Source of the DNA: Providencia hangzhouensis
GTDB lineage: Bacteria; Pseudomonadota; Gammaproteobacteria; Enterobacterales; Enterobacteriaceae
Reading direction: 5' to 3'
DNA: 64,000 nt
NCBI RefSeq assembly: GCF_029193595.2
Contig: NZ_CP135052.1
Coordinates: 3,968,001 to 4,032,000, forward strand
A program made the translations under genes and the position numbers. This document shows, in pieces, positions 35,711-45,023 of the stretch (positions within the stretch are counted from its first letter, which is position 1; every line of letters starts with the position of its first letter). The notes beneath the pieces are model-generated. The model saw only the letters and a program-made list of their open reading frames with translations. It did not search any database and was not told where the DNA came from.

Positions 35711-38155
35711 CTATACCCTTACCACTTCAACCAAATTACTGTGTTGCGGATTACCTTTCGCTAACGGTGACGGGCGTTGAGTCGTCAGGACGTTTAGGCT
35801 ACCACCATGGTCCACCTTGTTTTCATCAGGTGCGTACCAAGCCCCTTCCCCCATTGCAACAACCCCTGGGATAATGCGTGGAGTCACTTTGGCAGCGATC
35901 TGCACTTCCCCTCTATCGTTGTAAATACGCACTATGTCACCATCTTTAATATTGCGACGTTTTGCATCAATAGGGTTGATCCACATCTCTTGTAAACAAG
36001 CAGCCTTAAGCACATCAATGTTGCCGTAAGTGGAGTGAACGCGCGATTTATAGTGGAAGCCACTCAATTGCAGTGGATATTTTTCGGTGAGCTTATCATC
36101 ATGGCTTTCAAAGCCTGGGGAATACATTGGGAGTGCTGATATCAAATCACCTTCCGCTAGCGTCCATGTTTTCGCGATATCCGCTAATTGTGATGAATAG
36201 ATCTCAATCTTTCCTGACGGGGTATTTAATGGGTTCGCAATTGGGTCTTCGCGGAAAGCTTTGTGTGCCACGACATGCCCTTGTGGGTTCATTTTTTTGT
36301 AAATCCCTTGCTGCTGGAATGTCTCAAAATCAGGTAGCTCAGGTAACTTCTGTCGTGAAATTTCATACAAATGGCGTAGCCACTCTTCTTGGGTTCGCCC
36401 TTCGGTAAATTTCTCTTCAACCCCCATACGGCGTGCGATTTGTGTACACATTTCATACACCGTTTTGCTCTCAAAACGTGGTTCAATGGCTTGGCTAGCG
36501 AAAATCACATAGCCCATATTACTAGCGGCACCATCCAAGCAAAAATCCATCTGTTCAGACGCGGTACAATCTGGCAGGACTAAATCCGCATATTTCGCTG
36601 AAGCCGTCATATGGTTATCAATCACTACTATCATTTCGCATTTTTTATCATCCTGAAGAATGTCATGCGTTTTATTAATATCAGAGTGTTGATTGATTAA
36701 ACTGTTGCTGGCGTAGTTCCAAATAAACTTAATCGGAACATCCAGTTTATCTTTACCTCTTACCCCATCATGAGTTGCAGTCATTTCAGGGCCGCGCTCT
36801 ATCGCATCAGTCCATAAAAATACGGAAATACTTGCTTTGACTGGATTTTTTAATGTTGGCATCCGCTCAAATGGAATATCATAGTTCCCTTCACGAGCCC
36901 CCGTATTTCCCCCATTTATACCAACATTACCGGTTAAAATCGGTAACATCGCAATCGCACGTGCGGTTTGCTCGCCGTTCGAATGGCGTTGTGGCCCCCA
37001 ACCTTGGCTAATATAAGCAGGTTTTGCGGAACCAATTTCACGTGCTAATTTGATGATTTTATCAGCAGGAATACCGGTGATTTGTGCAGCCCATTGTGGT
37101 GTTTTTTCTACACCGTCATCCCCTTGCCCTAAAATATATGCCTTGTAGTGGCTATTTTTCGGAGCATCTGCGGGTAGCGTTTTCTCATCATAACCCACGC
37201 AATATTGGTCTAAGAAGGGTTGATCAACCATATCTTCAGTGATCAATACATGGGCGATTCCTGCCACTAATGCAGCATCTGTTCCGGGGCGGATCGGGAT
37301 CCACTCATCTTCTCGTCCAGCAGCAGTATCGGTATAACGCGGGTCGATCACTATCATTCTTGCATTAGAACGCTCACGCGCTTGCTCTAATTGATAAGTG
37401 ATCCCACCACCGCTCATACGGGTTTCGGCAGGGTTGTTTCCGAACAGAACCACCAACTTGGAGTTTTCGATATCGGAAACGCTATTACCTGCCCCACTAC
37501 CATAGGTATAAGGCATCGCACAGCTGATTTGTGCTGTACTATAGGTACCGTAATGGTTTAAATAGCCGCCCATGCAGTTCATCAAACGGGCGATAGGTGA
37601 ATTCGCTGGCGGCCATGAACGTGCGACTGTGCCACCTAATGTGCCAGTTCCATAGTTCAAATACACCGCTTCATTGCCATAATCGGCAATAATCCGTTTT
37701 AGATTATCGCTGATTAAATCGTAGGCTTCATCCCAACTAATTTGTTTGAATTTACCTTCACCACGTGCCCCAACGCGCAACATCGGGTATTTCAAGCGGT
37801 CAGGGTTATAGACACGACGGCGCATTGAGCGCCCACGTAGACAGGCCTTAACTTGATGCTTATTTCCGTAAACATCATCGCCGGTGTTGTCGGTTTCGAC
37901 ATATTTTATTTCACCATCAACAATATGCATACGCAGTGGGCAGCGACTCCCACAGTTAACGGTACATGCGCTCCAAACTATTTTTTCTTCAGGTATGGCT
38001 GTTTTGGGTGTGATTTCACTGATATCAGCAACACTATTAAAAGGTAAACTTAGCGCTCCACTTGCAAGTGCGAGTCCCCCGACGGTACTGGTTTGCATTA
38101 GCTTCCTGCGGCTGATCTCCGATTGGAGTACTCCCTCAGATAATGCTTTACTCAT
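35711..38155 (-). CDS. dmsA: DMSO reductase-type molybdopterin catalytic subunit (DmsA/YnfE/YnfF)
   Basis: From ATG 38155 it has 814 residues, the E. coli DmsA length. The ORF is open to ATG 38173, but GAGG lies 6 bases ahead of 38155. Twin-arginine signal 'SRRKLMQTS' (R16, R17). C64, C68, C72 and C105 ('ACTVNCGSRC', 'VKACLRG') bind the FS0 cluster; S180 in 'GGTVARSWPP' is the molybdenum ligand. It reduces DMSO or other S- and N-oxides, or selenate, at the outer face of the membrane. Middle segments such as 'ETRMSGGGITY' read more like YnfE/F, while the C-terminus reads like DmsA, so the exact paralogue is uncertain. Confidence 0.92.
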   Translation of the reverse strand: MSKALSEGVLQSEISRRKLMQTSTVGGLALASGALSLPFNSVADISEITPKTAIPEEKIVWSACTVNCGSRCPLRMHIVDGEIKYVETDNTGDDVYGNKHQVKACLRGRSMRRRVYNPDRLKYPMLRVGARGEGKFKQISWDEAYDLISDNLKRIIADYGNEAVYLNYGTGTLGGTVARSWPPANSPIARLMNCMGGYLNHYGTYSTAQISCAMPYTYGSGAGNSVSDIENSKLVVLFGNNPAETRMSGGGITYQLEQARERSNARMIVIDPRYTDTAAGREDEWIPIRPGTDAALVAGIAHVLITEDMVDQPFLDQYCVGYDEKTLPADAPKNSHYKAYILGQGDDGVEKTPQWAAQITGIPADKIIKLAREIGSAKPAYISQGWGPQRHSNGEQTARAIAMLPILTGNVGINGGNTGAREGNYDIPFERMPTLKNPVKASISVFLWTDAIERGPEMTATHDGVRGKDKLDVPIKFIWNYASNSLINQHSDINKTHDILQDDKKCEMIVVIDNHMTASAKYADLVLPDCTASEQMDFCLDGAASNMGYVIFASQAIEPRFESKTVYEMCTQIARRMGVEEKFTEGRTQEEWLRHLYEISRQKLPELPDFETFQQQGIYKKMNPQGHVVAHKAFREDPIANPLNTPSGKIEIYSSQLADIAKTWTLAEGDLISALPMYSPGFESHDDKLTEKYPLQLSGFHYKSRVHSTYGNIDVLKAACLQEMWINPIDAKRRNIKDGDIVRIYNDRGEVQIAAKVTPRIIPGVVAMGEGAWYAPDENKVDHGGSLNVLTTQRPSPLAKGNPQHSNLVEVVRV

Positions 38156-38460
38156 ATCTGCCTCACTTAACATTGCTTCAAAGTTTTAAAATGGCTTTTT
38201 TGAAATTTATTTTTATCTTTAATTTATTTATCGACTTCCAATTACCATTCTATAACCGAGGCACCGTGAGGTATTGTGCACGATCAATAATCCAATATAA
38301 ATTGTGTGGTTTTAATGCGTTATATCGAGTCATTCAAGCCAAATTAAAATTAATATAATTATTTTTAATGTTTAATAATGAATTAAATTGAAATAAATAT
38401 ATTCCATTCTTCTTTAACTTGAGTTTACTGTTTTTCATTTATTTCCGAGTCTCAATTCAT
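38156..38460. other. AT-rich region upstream of dmsA
   Basis: Holds the presumed dmsA promoter with one FNR-like site (38274-38287) and a TATAGA -10 candidate (38249-38254 on the minus strand). No gene is supported; short plus-strand ORFs here lack ribosome sites. Confidence 0.5.
38274..38287 (-). promoter_or_regulatory. FNR-like box of the dmsA promoter
   Basis: On the minus strand TTGAT-CGTG-CACAA matches FNR at 8 of 10 positions. It is about 38 bp upstream of the start predicted from the TATAGA -10, close to the class II position. Confidence 0.5.
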
Positions 38461-38501
38461 AAAAAAAACCCTTAAACGAAAATTGACTAAAACGTTTAAG
38501 G
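38461..38501 (-). terminator. Terminator of the peptide/fatty-acid operon
   Basis: 10-bp perfect stem CCCTTAAACG / CGTTTAAGGG (38468-38477, 38492-38501) with a 14-base loop, followed on the minus strand by seven U (38461-38467). It lies 65 bp past the ketoreductase stop. Confidence 0.85.
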
Positions 38502-38565
38502 GGAAATATAAAATATGAATTATCGAGTGAATATTTGTTCTGCTAACAGCACTTAAAACGGGCAA

Positions 38566-39306
38566 TTACGCCGTTAATCCACCATCTAAGACCAATGTTT
38601 GACCTGTTAGGTACTGGCTGCTATTGCCAATCAAAAATTCAACTAGCTCTGCCACTTCTTGGGGTTGCCCTAAGCGGCGTAACGGGATGTTTTGGCACAT
38701 AGCTTTTAATTTAGCTTCAGGCATTGCACGGGTCATATCACTATCAATAAGCCCCGGAGCAATACAATTCACACGTAACCCAAAACGCCCGACTTCATGA
38801 GCCAATGAACGCGTCAACCCCATCATCGCTGATTTACTCGCCGCATAAGCTGTTTGGCCAATATTGCCTTTTAACCCAGTAATTGATGACATCAATACGA
38901 TTGAGCCGCTCCCCGCCATCAACATTGCAGGTAATAATTTACGGTGCCAATTCATCACGGAAATGACGTTATTCTCTAGCACATCTCGCCAGATTTCAGC
39001 ATCTTGATGAATATGTAAGGCATCCCTAGTGATACCCGCATTATGAATAATAGCCGTAGGAGCCCCAAATTGTTCCAATAACGAGCTAGAAAGCGCGTCA
39101 ACTTGTGCTTCATTCTTACCATCACACGGGGATCCTTTCACCCATGTATCTAAATTGGGGTTTTCAAGATTCGCTTGTGTTTCATTAACGCCATCAACGC
39201 TACGCCCAGTAAAAACCACATTCCAGTGGCGTCGCAATTCACTAACTAGTGCGAGCCCAATTCCCCGGCTTCCTCCCGTCACGAGTATCCATTGATTATT
39301 TGCCAT
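38566..39306 (-). CDS. 3-oxoacyl-ACP reductase (FabG-like), peptide/fatty-acid operon
   Basis: 246 residues from ATG 39306; the open frame runs back to a GTG at 39339 inside the ACP gene, which is less likely. SDR with the nucleotide loop 'TGGSRGIGLA' (10-19) and catalytic S141, Y154 and K158 ('TAYAASKSAMMG'). C-terminus 'TGQTLVLDGGLTA' is FabG-like. It probably reduces the keto group made by the ketosynthase encoded at 40385-41638. It is the last gene of the operon, overlaps the ACP stop by a few bases, and precedes a terminator. Confidence 0.88.
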   Translation of the reverse strand: MANNQWILVTGGSRGIGLALVSELRRHWNVVFTGRSVDGVNETQANLENPNLDTWVKGSPCDGKNEAQVDALSSSLLEQFGAPTAIIHNAGITRDALHIHQDAEIWRDVLENNVISVMNWHRKLLPAMLMAGSGSIVLMSSITGLKGNIGQTAYAASKSAMMGLTRSLAHEVGRFGLRVNCIAPGLIDSDMTRAMPEAKLKAMCQNIPLRRLGQPQEVAELVEFLIGNSSQYLTGQTLVLDGGLTA

Positions 39307-39307
39307 T

Positions 39308-39559
39308 TTAAGATTTCGACTCCTTATCAATATGTTCACACAGCGCTTTCACCGAAATTTCTGGATGTTCTAGGAAAAATTCCGCATCTAAAGCAACATT
39401 AAAGTCACGTTTAACAAGCACCATAAGTTCAACATAATCTAAGCTATCGAACTCTAACTGGACTAAAGTCATCTCCGCATTCAACTCTTCTGCTTCTAAA
39501 TCTTTTGCATCACAGATCATGTCACTAATTTTGATATAAATTTCTTGATATTGGCTCAT
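39308..39559 (-). CDS. Acyl carrier protein, dedicated
   Basis: 83 residues, acidic and helical. The phosphopantetheine serine is S39 in 'LEFDSLDYVELM', a good match to the DSL motif. The segment 'AEFFLEHPEISVKALCEHI' fits helix III and IV of an ACP. It lies 19 bp after the MaoC-like dehydratase and overlaps the reductase gene. Its place among discrete ketosynthase, dehydratase and reductase genes implies it carries their growing chain. Confidence 0.9.
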   Translation of the reverse strand: MSQYQEIYIKISDMICDAKDLEAEELNAEMTLVQLEFDSLDYVELMVLVKRDFNVALDAEFFLEHPEISVKALCEHIDKESKS

Positions 39560-39578
39560 TTGTTTTATCCTTGCATTC

Positions 39579-40388
39579 TTATTGAGTTATTGAATTAACT
39601 TTCAATGTTATTGAATTATTTATTATTTTTTCTCTGTAGCGGGCGGCGATACTAATACTCACTAATCGACCACTCTCACTATCCGCGATCACTAAGGCCG
39701 GCAAAATACGTAGGTAAATAGGCTCAGGAGAGGTGATAGGAGCCCATTTCGTTAGAAGTTCACGGTCAAACACCACCTCTTGGTGGGTTTGTACGATAGG
39801 ATAACGGCAAAAAATATCTTTCAATGTTGAGCCGACCGGCAACCATTGTGCAATCTCTTGTTGTTCAAATAACGAGCTATCATGAATTAAGTACCAGAAC
39901 AAAACTGCGTCAATAAACTGCCATTCATACATTTCGTTGGAAAACTGAGAAAATATTGACTGCAATTTCACCATCTCTGCGGTCGAAATCATTATTTCAT
40001 TCGCGATTTCATGTAATACCGGTGGAGGGGTGAGTGACAATTGGCAAGTTAAGCAGTTTTGTTGCTCATCAGAAGAGAGTAAAGCCACCGATCCCGCTTT
40101 ATTTCGTGCAACTAATTGATAATCTTTATCGTTCCATAGCGGATTGCGTAACCGCACGACACATTTGATAAACTCAGAGTCGATAACCTCTTGTGAAGCC
40201 AATAATGGGTGATTTAATGACTCACTCGCGAATTGTTTCACATCGAGTAGTGCACGCATGCCATGCACACTCAGTTGATCTCCGCCCTTCGCTTTGACCC
40301 ATTCAAGGTCGAAATGAATCGGGTTATCATCACCAGAAAATGATGCCCACTGTTTTGCATCCTCAAGGGTATAACGTAACGTTCTCAT
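39579..40388 (-). CDS. MaoC-like (hotdog) dehydratase/hydratase
   Basis: 269 residues. The N-terminal 'KQWASFSGDDNPIHFD' is the MaoC/R-hydratase signature, with catalytic Asp and His in 'GDDNPIH'; 'HGMRALLDV' follows. The C-terminal half looks like a second, degenerate hotdog. It would dehydrate 3-hydroxyacyl-ACP to enoyl-ACP. It overlaps the ketosynthase gene by 4 bp. No enoyl reductase is in the operon, so the product could stay unsaturated or borrow FabI (inference). Confidence 0.75.
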   Translation of the reverse strand: MRTLRYTLEDAKQWASFSGDDNPIHFDLEWVKAKGGDQLSVHGMRALLDVKQFASESLNHPLLASQEVIDSEFIKCVVRLRNPLWNDKDYQLVARNKAGSVALLSSDEQQNCLTCQLSLTPPPVLHEIANEIMISTAEMVKLQSIFSQFSNEMYEWQFIDAVLFWYLIHDSSLFEQQEIAQWLPVGSTLKDIFCRYPIVQTHQEVVFDRELLTKWAPITSPEPIYLRILPALVIADSESGRLVSISIAARYREKIINNSITLKVNSITQ

Positions 40389-41638
40389 AACGCTTTCTCT
40401 AAAATCAGCGCCGCGTTTGCCCCACCGAAGCCAAAACTCAGGTTTAGTGCACGCTTAACTTCACCAATACGGTGTTCGTTAGGAATATAATCGAGGTCAC
40501 ATTGCGGGTCCGGGTGATGTAAGTTAGCGGTTGCGGGCATCACGCCATGCGCCATCGCTTGCAAGCAAATAATGGTTTCAAAGCTACCAGCAGCGGCGAT
40601 TAAATGTCCGGTATAGGATTTCGTACTGGATATTGGGACTTGGTAAGCTGCCGCACCTAATGCCTTTTTCAATGATTCTGTTTCATTTAAGTCATTAAGA
40701 GCTGTTGAGGTCCCATGGGCATTGATATAATCGAGAGATTCAGGAGCGGCTCCCGCTTGTTGTAAAGCCATTTCAATAGTTTTCACCCGAGCAACACAAT
40801 CTTCTGCTGGTGATGTAAAATCAAAAGCATCAGAAAAATTTGCATACCCCGTAATCTCGCCCAAAATTGTGGCCCCACGAGAAATAGCGCTCTCACGCTC
40901 TTCTAAACACAACACGGCCGCACCTTCAGAAAGGACAAAACCACTACGATCTGCGCTAAATGGGCAACTGGCACGAGTCGGGTCTTCCGCTTCACGTGTT
41001 AAAGCACCAAGAACATCGATATTCCATACAGCACAATCTGTCCGCAAGGACTCTCCTGCACCAGCGAGCATCATATCGGCTCGTCCATGACGAATCGCTT
41101 CAAAAGCATCACCAATCGCAATAGTGCCTGTCGCACAAGCCGCGATGGTCGTGTTTTGATATCCACGCAAGTTCCAAAACTGGCTGCAAGCCGCCGTTGT
41201 CACATTTGGCATTGCATAAAAACAGTTGAAAGGCGAGGTCATCCCTGTCGCTTCGAATTCACTGACCGACATATAACTTTCATCAAGCCCTGCCCATCCT
41301 GTTCCCATAATGACACCGCACATCAGTGGGTCATAAAAATCAGTTAATGGCGTGCCTGCGAAGGCCATATCCATGGCTTCTCGCGCTGCCCCCAAGGCTA
41401 AACGCGTATGGCGTGGTAAACGACGACGAATAGCCGCAGGAACCCCTTTTAAGCTGGGTTCATTATCAATAAGCCCTAAAAAATGGCTGTGGATATTTTG
41501 TGCAGTTTTATCAACGTAACGATAACCGAGCTTTTTATCCATAATCGCTTGCCAACATGCTGAAGCCGTATCCCCCAAAGGAGTGACAGCCCCATAACCT
41601 GTGACAACAACGCGCTTAAAGTGAGATTTTTGGTTCAT
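40385..41638 (-). CDS. Beta-ketoacyl-ACP synthase II-type (FabF-like)
   Basis: 417 residues. Thiolase-fold condensing enzyme with catalytic triad C168 ('IAACATGTIAIGD'), H308 ('INAHGTSTALND') and H345 ('KSYTGHLIAAAG'), and C-terminal 'LNLSFGFGGANAALI'. It extends acyl-ACP by two carbons. It is not the housekeeping fab locus; it overlaps the outer-membrane lipoprotein gene by 4 bp and sits in the exporter operon. It resembles ketosynthases of type II fatty-acid-like pathways such as those for aryl polyenes, but only one ketosynthase is present. Confidence 0.9.
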   Translation of the reverse strand: MNQKSHFKRVVVTGYGAVTPLGDTASACWQAIMDKKLGYRYVDKTAQNIHSHFLGLIDNEPSLKGVPAAIRRRLPRHTRLALGAAREAMDMAFAGTPLTDFYDPLMCGVIMGTGWAGLDESYMSVSEFEATGMTSPFNCFYAMPNVTTAACSQFWNLRGYQNTTIAACATGTIAIGDAFEAIRHGRADMMLAGAGESLRTDCAVWNIDVLGALTREAEDPTRASCPFSADRSGFVLSEGAAVLCLEERESAISRGATILGEITGYANFSDAFDFTSPAEDCVARVKTIEMALQQAGAAPESLDYINAHGTSTALNDLNETESLKKALGAAAYQVPISSTKSYTGHLIAAAGSFETIICLQAMAHGVMPATANLHHPDPQCDLDYIPNEHRIGEVKRALNLSFGFGGANAALILEKAL

Positions 41639-43053
41639 AATGGGTTGTCCTCCTGTTGGGCGCTACCGCCACCTTGTGCTAACCAAAGCTGTAGCGTTGC
41701 ATAAAGATAATCGTATTGATTTTGAGCTAATGAATTTTCAATAGTTAAAAGGTCATCTTGCGCATTAAGCAGTGTTTGATAATCCACGGCACCTGCTCGG
41801 TAACGGCTGCTGGTTAGCTTTAGCCGCTGCTGGCTAAGTGATAATGACTGTTGTAATTGCTGACGAATTTCATCCGCAGCAAAACGGGCTTCCATCGCAT
41901 TATCGACTTCTGACAAGGCGGTATAAGCCGCACTACGAAATGCCACTGCAGCTTGTTGCACTTGTAAGTCGGATTGTTCAATGGTCAATTTCACCGTATT
42001 CCACTGAATAAATGGCAAAGAAATCGAACCCCCAACAACACGTGTCGGGTCACTAAACCATTGAGAAAACAGCTGGCTACCCGCATTAAGCGCACCTTGC
42101 AAAGACAGTGTCGGGTAGAAGTTCAATTTAGCAGCGTCAGAATCAGCAAGCGCGGAACGTAAACGTGACTCGGCAGCTTGAATATCCGGCCGCTGTGCTA
42201 ATACGGCCAACGGTGTCGCGTTAAGAATTTCAATCCGTTGATTTCGATTAAGTGCGGTGAGCTCACGCACATGTTGCTCTGCAGGGCGGTTTAACAATAG
42301 CGCTAATGCATTACGGGAGCTGTCACGTTCTTTAATGAGCCGTCGTAATTCATTTTTTCGACTAATCACAGTTTGCTGTGATTGTAAGAAATCCAGCTGG
42401 CTAACTTTTCCTGCTAAATACCATGACTTAATTTGCTGCTGGCTTTTTTCTGCAATCTTTTGGCTCGCAATCAGGTTATCAATCTGTTGATTTAACAGTG
42501 CAATATTCCAATATAATTGTGCAGTCGTATTAATAACCACTAATGCTGTTGCATGGTAATCCTGTTCGGTTGCTATTGCTTCCCACTCATTCTTTTCACG
42601 AATACGTGCCAGTTTTCCCCATAAATCGATTTCATAATTTAAAGTTAGATTTGAGCTATAACTCTCTTGGGGGGAGGTTCCATGACGTATAGATTTTGTA
42701 TTACTTGCTGAGCCCCCAAGGGAGAAATCTGGGGTTATATTGGTATTTGCTAGCCCAGCCGTACTTCGCGCCAGCTTTAATTTAATTGCCGCTGTGGCTA
42801 AATCATTATTATTTTCTAATACCTGATTGATCAGTTGGGATAACAGAGGATCTTTAAAGTTATCCCACCAATTTTCAGTTAGGTTCAATGCCTGAACTGA
42901 TGTCATCACGTCATTTGCACCGGATTGGCGTATTTTATCATCCCACTGCTGTGGCAAAGTGAGCTCAGGGCGTTGGTATTCCGTACGCGTAAAACTGCCG
43001 CAACCATTTAGCAAAAATAAAGCAGAAATAATATAAAGTGATTTGATATTCAT
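41635..43053 (-). CDS. TolC/NodT-type outer-membrane efflux lipoprotein
   Basis: 472 residues from ATG 43053, which overlaps the macB stop as ATGA; the longer ORF reading is rejected. A lipoprotein signal 'ALFLLNGC' puts the lipid anchor on C18. Two OEP repeats follow, with 'LAQRPDIQAAESRLRSALAD' (seen as 'RPDIQAAE') and long coiled-coil segments ('VQQAAVAFRSAAYTALSEVD'). It forms the outer-membrane channel for an RND- or MacAB-type pump. Linkage predicts pairing with the MacAB encoded just upstream. Confidence 0.9.
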   Translation of the reverse strand: MNIKSLYIISALFLLNGCGSFTRTEYQRPELTLPQQWDDKIRQSGANDVMTSVQALNLTENWWDNFKDPLLSQLINQVLENNNDLATAAIKLKLARSTAGLANTNITPDFSLGGSASNTKSIRHGTSPQESYSSNLTLNYEIDLWGKLARIREKNEWEAIATEQDYHATALVVINTTAQLYWNIALLNQQIDNLIASQKIAEKSQQQIKSWYLAGKVSQLDFLQSQQTVISRKNELRRLIKERDSSRNALALLLNRPAEQHVRELTALNRNQRIEILNATPLAVLAQRPDIQAAESRLRSALADSDAAKLNFYPTLSLQGALNAGSQLFSQWFSDPTRVVGGSISLPFIQWNTVKLTIEQSDLQVQQAAVAFRSAAYTALSEVDNAMEARFAADEIRQQLQQSLSLSQQRLKLTSSRYRAGAVDYQTLLNAQDDLLTIENSLAQNQYDYLYATLQLWLAQGGGSAQQEDNPL

Positions 43054-45023
43054 TCGCGTGCCAATGCCTCCGTTGGGTTGAGTTTGGCAGCCCGACGAGC
43101 AGGAAAATAACCAAAAACCAAACCAATTAGAGCGGAGAAACCGCACGCTAATAAAACGGGGAACAGGGTAAATACCATCGTAAATTCAGTGGTGAAATAA
43201 GAGAAAACCCACCCCGCTAACCATGCACCGACAATACCAATTAACCCGCCAAGCGAACAAATCATCACGGCTTCTATCAAAAATTGGTTCATAATATCTT
43301 GAGGACGCGCTCCGACGGAAAGGCGGATCCCGATTTCATGAGTTCGTTCCGTCACAGAAACCAACATGATATTCATCACCCCAACGCCCCCAACCAATAA
43401 GGAAATAGCGGCAATCGAAGTGATCAGTAATGACATTGAGTCGGATGTTTTTTGTAATGCATTTGCGAGCTGGTCATCCGACTCAATAAAAAAGTCCTTT
43501 TTACCATGTTCGCGTAATAACAAACGCTCAACCTGTAATTCAGCTTGTTGAGAAGTTAAGTTTTCAGGGAAGCGCAACGAAATAAATTCAATGGGTTTGT
43601 CCCCGACCACACGTTGCTGTAACGATGAGTAAGGCACCCACCCCATAACAAAGCCACTCGACATTTTGGGCCCCGGTTTACGGGCAATACCAATAATTCG
43701 CCATGGTGAATGACCAATCTGCACAATTTGCCCTAACGGCTCTTCTTCTGGCTGAAAAAGTACCTCTCGGCTTCCTTCATCCAACACAATAACGGGTTCG
43801 CTGTCTGCCATATCGAGCGTACTGAAGAAACTGCCATGTAAAAGCTGAAACCCTTGTGCCGCAAAATACTCTTCTGAAACGCCATTAAGCATGATGGAGT
43901 TATCCAAGCCTTTATTAACGACCATCGTCATGCTGCTCGCGACGGGGGAAACAGACTCAATCCATGGCAACTGCTTTAGACTTTTAACATCATTTAACGA
44001 TAATGCACGCTCCATATCAGGCCGCTTAGCCCCCCACCCAGTACCAGGGCGAATTTCCAGAGTCGTGCTGCCAAGCTTCCCAATTTCATCCATGATGGAG
44101 CGTCTTGCCCCTTCCCCCACGGCCATTGATGACACCACAGAAGAAATACCGATGATAATTCCCAACATCGACAAAAATGCACGCATGCGATGACCGAGTA
44201 AGGCCCGCCATGCCATACGAATAGACTCAATAATATTGCGCCACACCGATGCACGGCCATTATCTTCAACAGAAGGAAGCTGGTTCCGTTGTTTTGTGTC
44301 TGTCTGAGCTTGGTTCTGCTTATCAGAAACAATTTTTCCATCACTAATTTCAATAATTCGCTGAGTTTGCTGAGCGATATTTTTATCGTGGGTCACAATC
44401 ACAACAGTGTGACCATCGAGATGAAGTTGATGTAAAATATCCATCAATGCGTGGCCACTAGCGCTATCTAATGCCCCTGTAGGTTCATCCGCAAGAATGA
44501 TTTGCGCACCATTAACCAAGGCGCGGCAGACACTGACACGCTGCTGTTGCCCACCAGATAATTGATAAGGTTTGTGATCCAAGCGCGTTTGTAACCCTAA
44601 CTTTTCTGCTAATAAAGCAACTCGAGCGCTCCGCTCATCTTCTGGCATCGCCGTATATAAAGCTGGGATCGCAATATTTTCTTCTGCAGTCAGGTAAGGC
44701 ATTAGGTGATAACGCTGAAAAATAAACCCAAGATATTGGCTACGTAATTCTGCCAACTGATCGCTATTCACCTCATGAACCGCAATCCCATTGATCAACA
44801 CTTCTCCTTGAGAAGGCTTATCTAAACAACCAATGATGTTCATCAGAGTCGATTTACCTGAACCTGATGCGCCAATGATAGCGACCATTTCCCCTTGGTT
44901 AATTGATAGCGAAATATCATTCAAAACAGGAATAGTTTGCGTACCGGCTGAAAACTCACGGTAAACATGATGAAGTTCAATCAGAGGACGGGTAAAAGAT
45001 ACATTTCGTGTCGTCGCCATCAT
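43050..45023 (-). CDS. macB: MacB-type ABC exporter
   Basis: 657 residues (E. coli MacB 648). N-terminal ATPase with Walker A 'GASGSGKST', signature 'LSGGQQQRVSVCRAL' and Walker B 'IILADEP'; then TM1 (about 280-300), a large periplasmic domain, and three C-terminal helices with 'GVGVMNIMLVSVTERTHEIG'. MacB drives mechanotransmission-type export of macrolides, toxins, haem or lipopeptides. The start overlaps the macA stop (TAATG). As part of this operon it probably exports the product to the outside, not macrolides. Confidence 0.92.
   Translation of the reverse strand: MMATTRNVSFTRPLIELHHVYREFSAGTQTIPVLNDISLSINQGEMVAIIGASGSGKSTLMNIIGCLDKPSQGEVLINGIAVHEVNSDQLAELRSQYLGFIFQRYHLMPYLTAEENIAIPALYTAMPEDERSARVALLAEKLGLQTRLDHKPYQLSGGQQQRVSVCRALVNGAQIILADEPTGALDSASGHALMDILHQLHLDGHTVVIVTHDKNIAQQTQRIIEISDGKIVSDKQNQAQTDTKQRNQLPSVEDNGRASVWRNIIESIRMAWRALLGHRMRAFLSMLGIIIGISSVVSSMAVGEGARRSIMDEIGKLGSTTLEIRPGTGWGAKRPDMERALSLNDVKSLKQLPWIESVSPVASSMTMVVNKGLDNSIMLNGVSEEYFAAQGFQLLHGSFFSTLDMADSEPVIVLDEGSREVLFQPEEEPLGQIVQIGHSPWRIIGIARKPGPKMSSGFVMGWVPYSSLQQRVVGDKPIEFISLRFPENLTSQQAELQVERLLLREHGKKDFFIESDDQLANALQKTSDSMSLLITSIAAISLLVGGVGVMNIMLVSVTERTHEIGIRLSVGARPQDIMNQFLIEAVMICSLGGLIGIVGAWLAGWVFSYFTTEFTMVFTLFPVLLACGFSALIGLVFGYFPARRAAKLNPTEALARE

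Noticed and set aside
39579..41638. Aryl polyene gene cluster
   Set aside because: Only one ketosynthase and one ACP, no ammonia lyase-like, thioesterase, glycosyltransferase or MMPL exporter genes; the peptide and MacAB genes do not fit that type.
43054..43146. Extended N-terminus of the TolC-like lipoprotein
   Set aside because: It would lie inside macB and would remove the clear lipoprotein signal; ATG 43053 overlaps the macB stop as ATGA.
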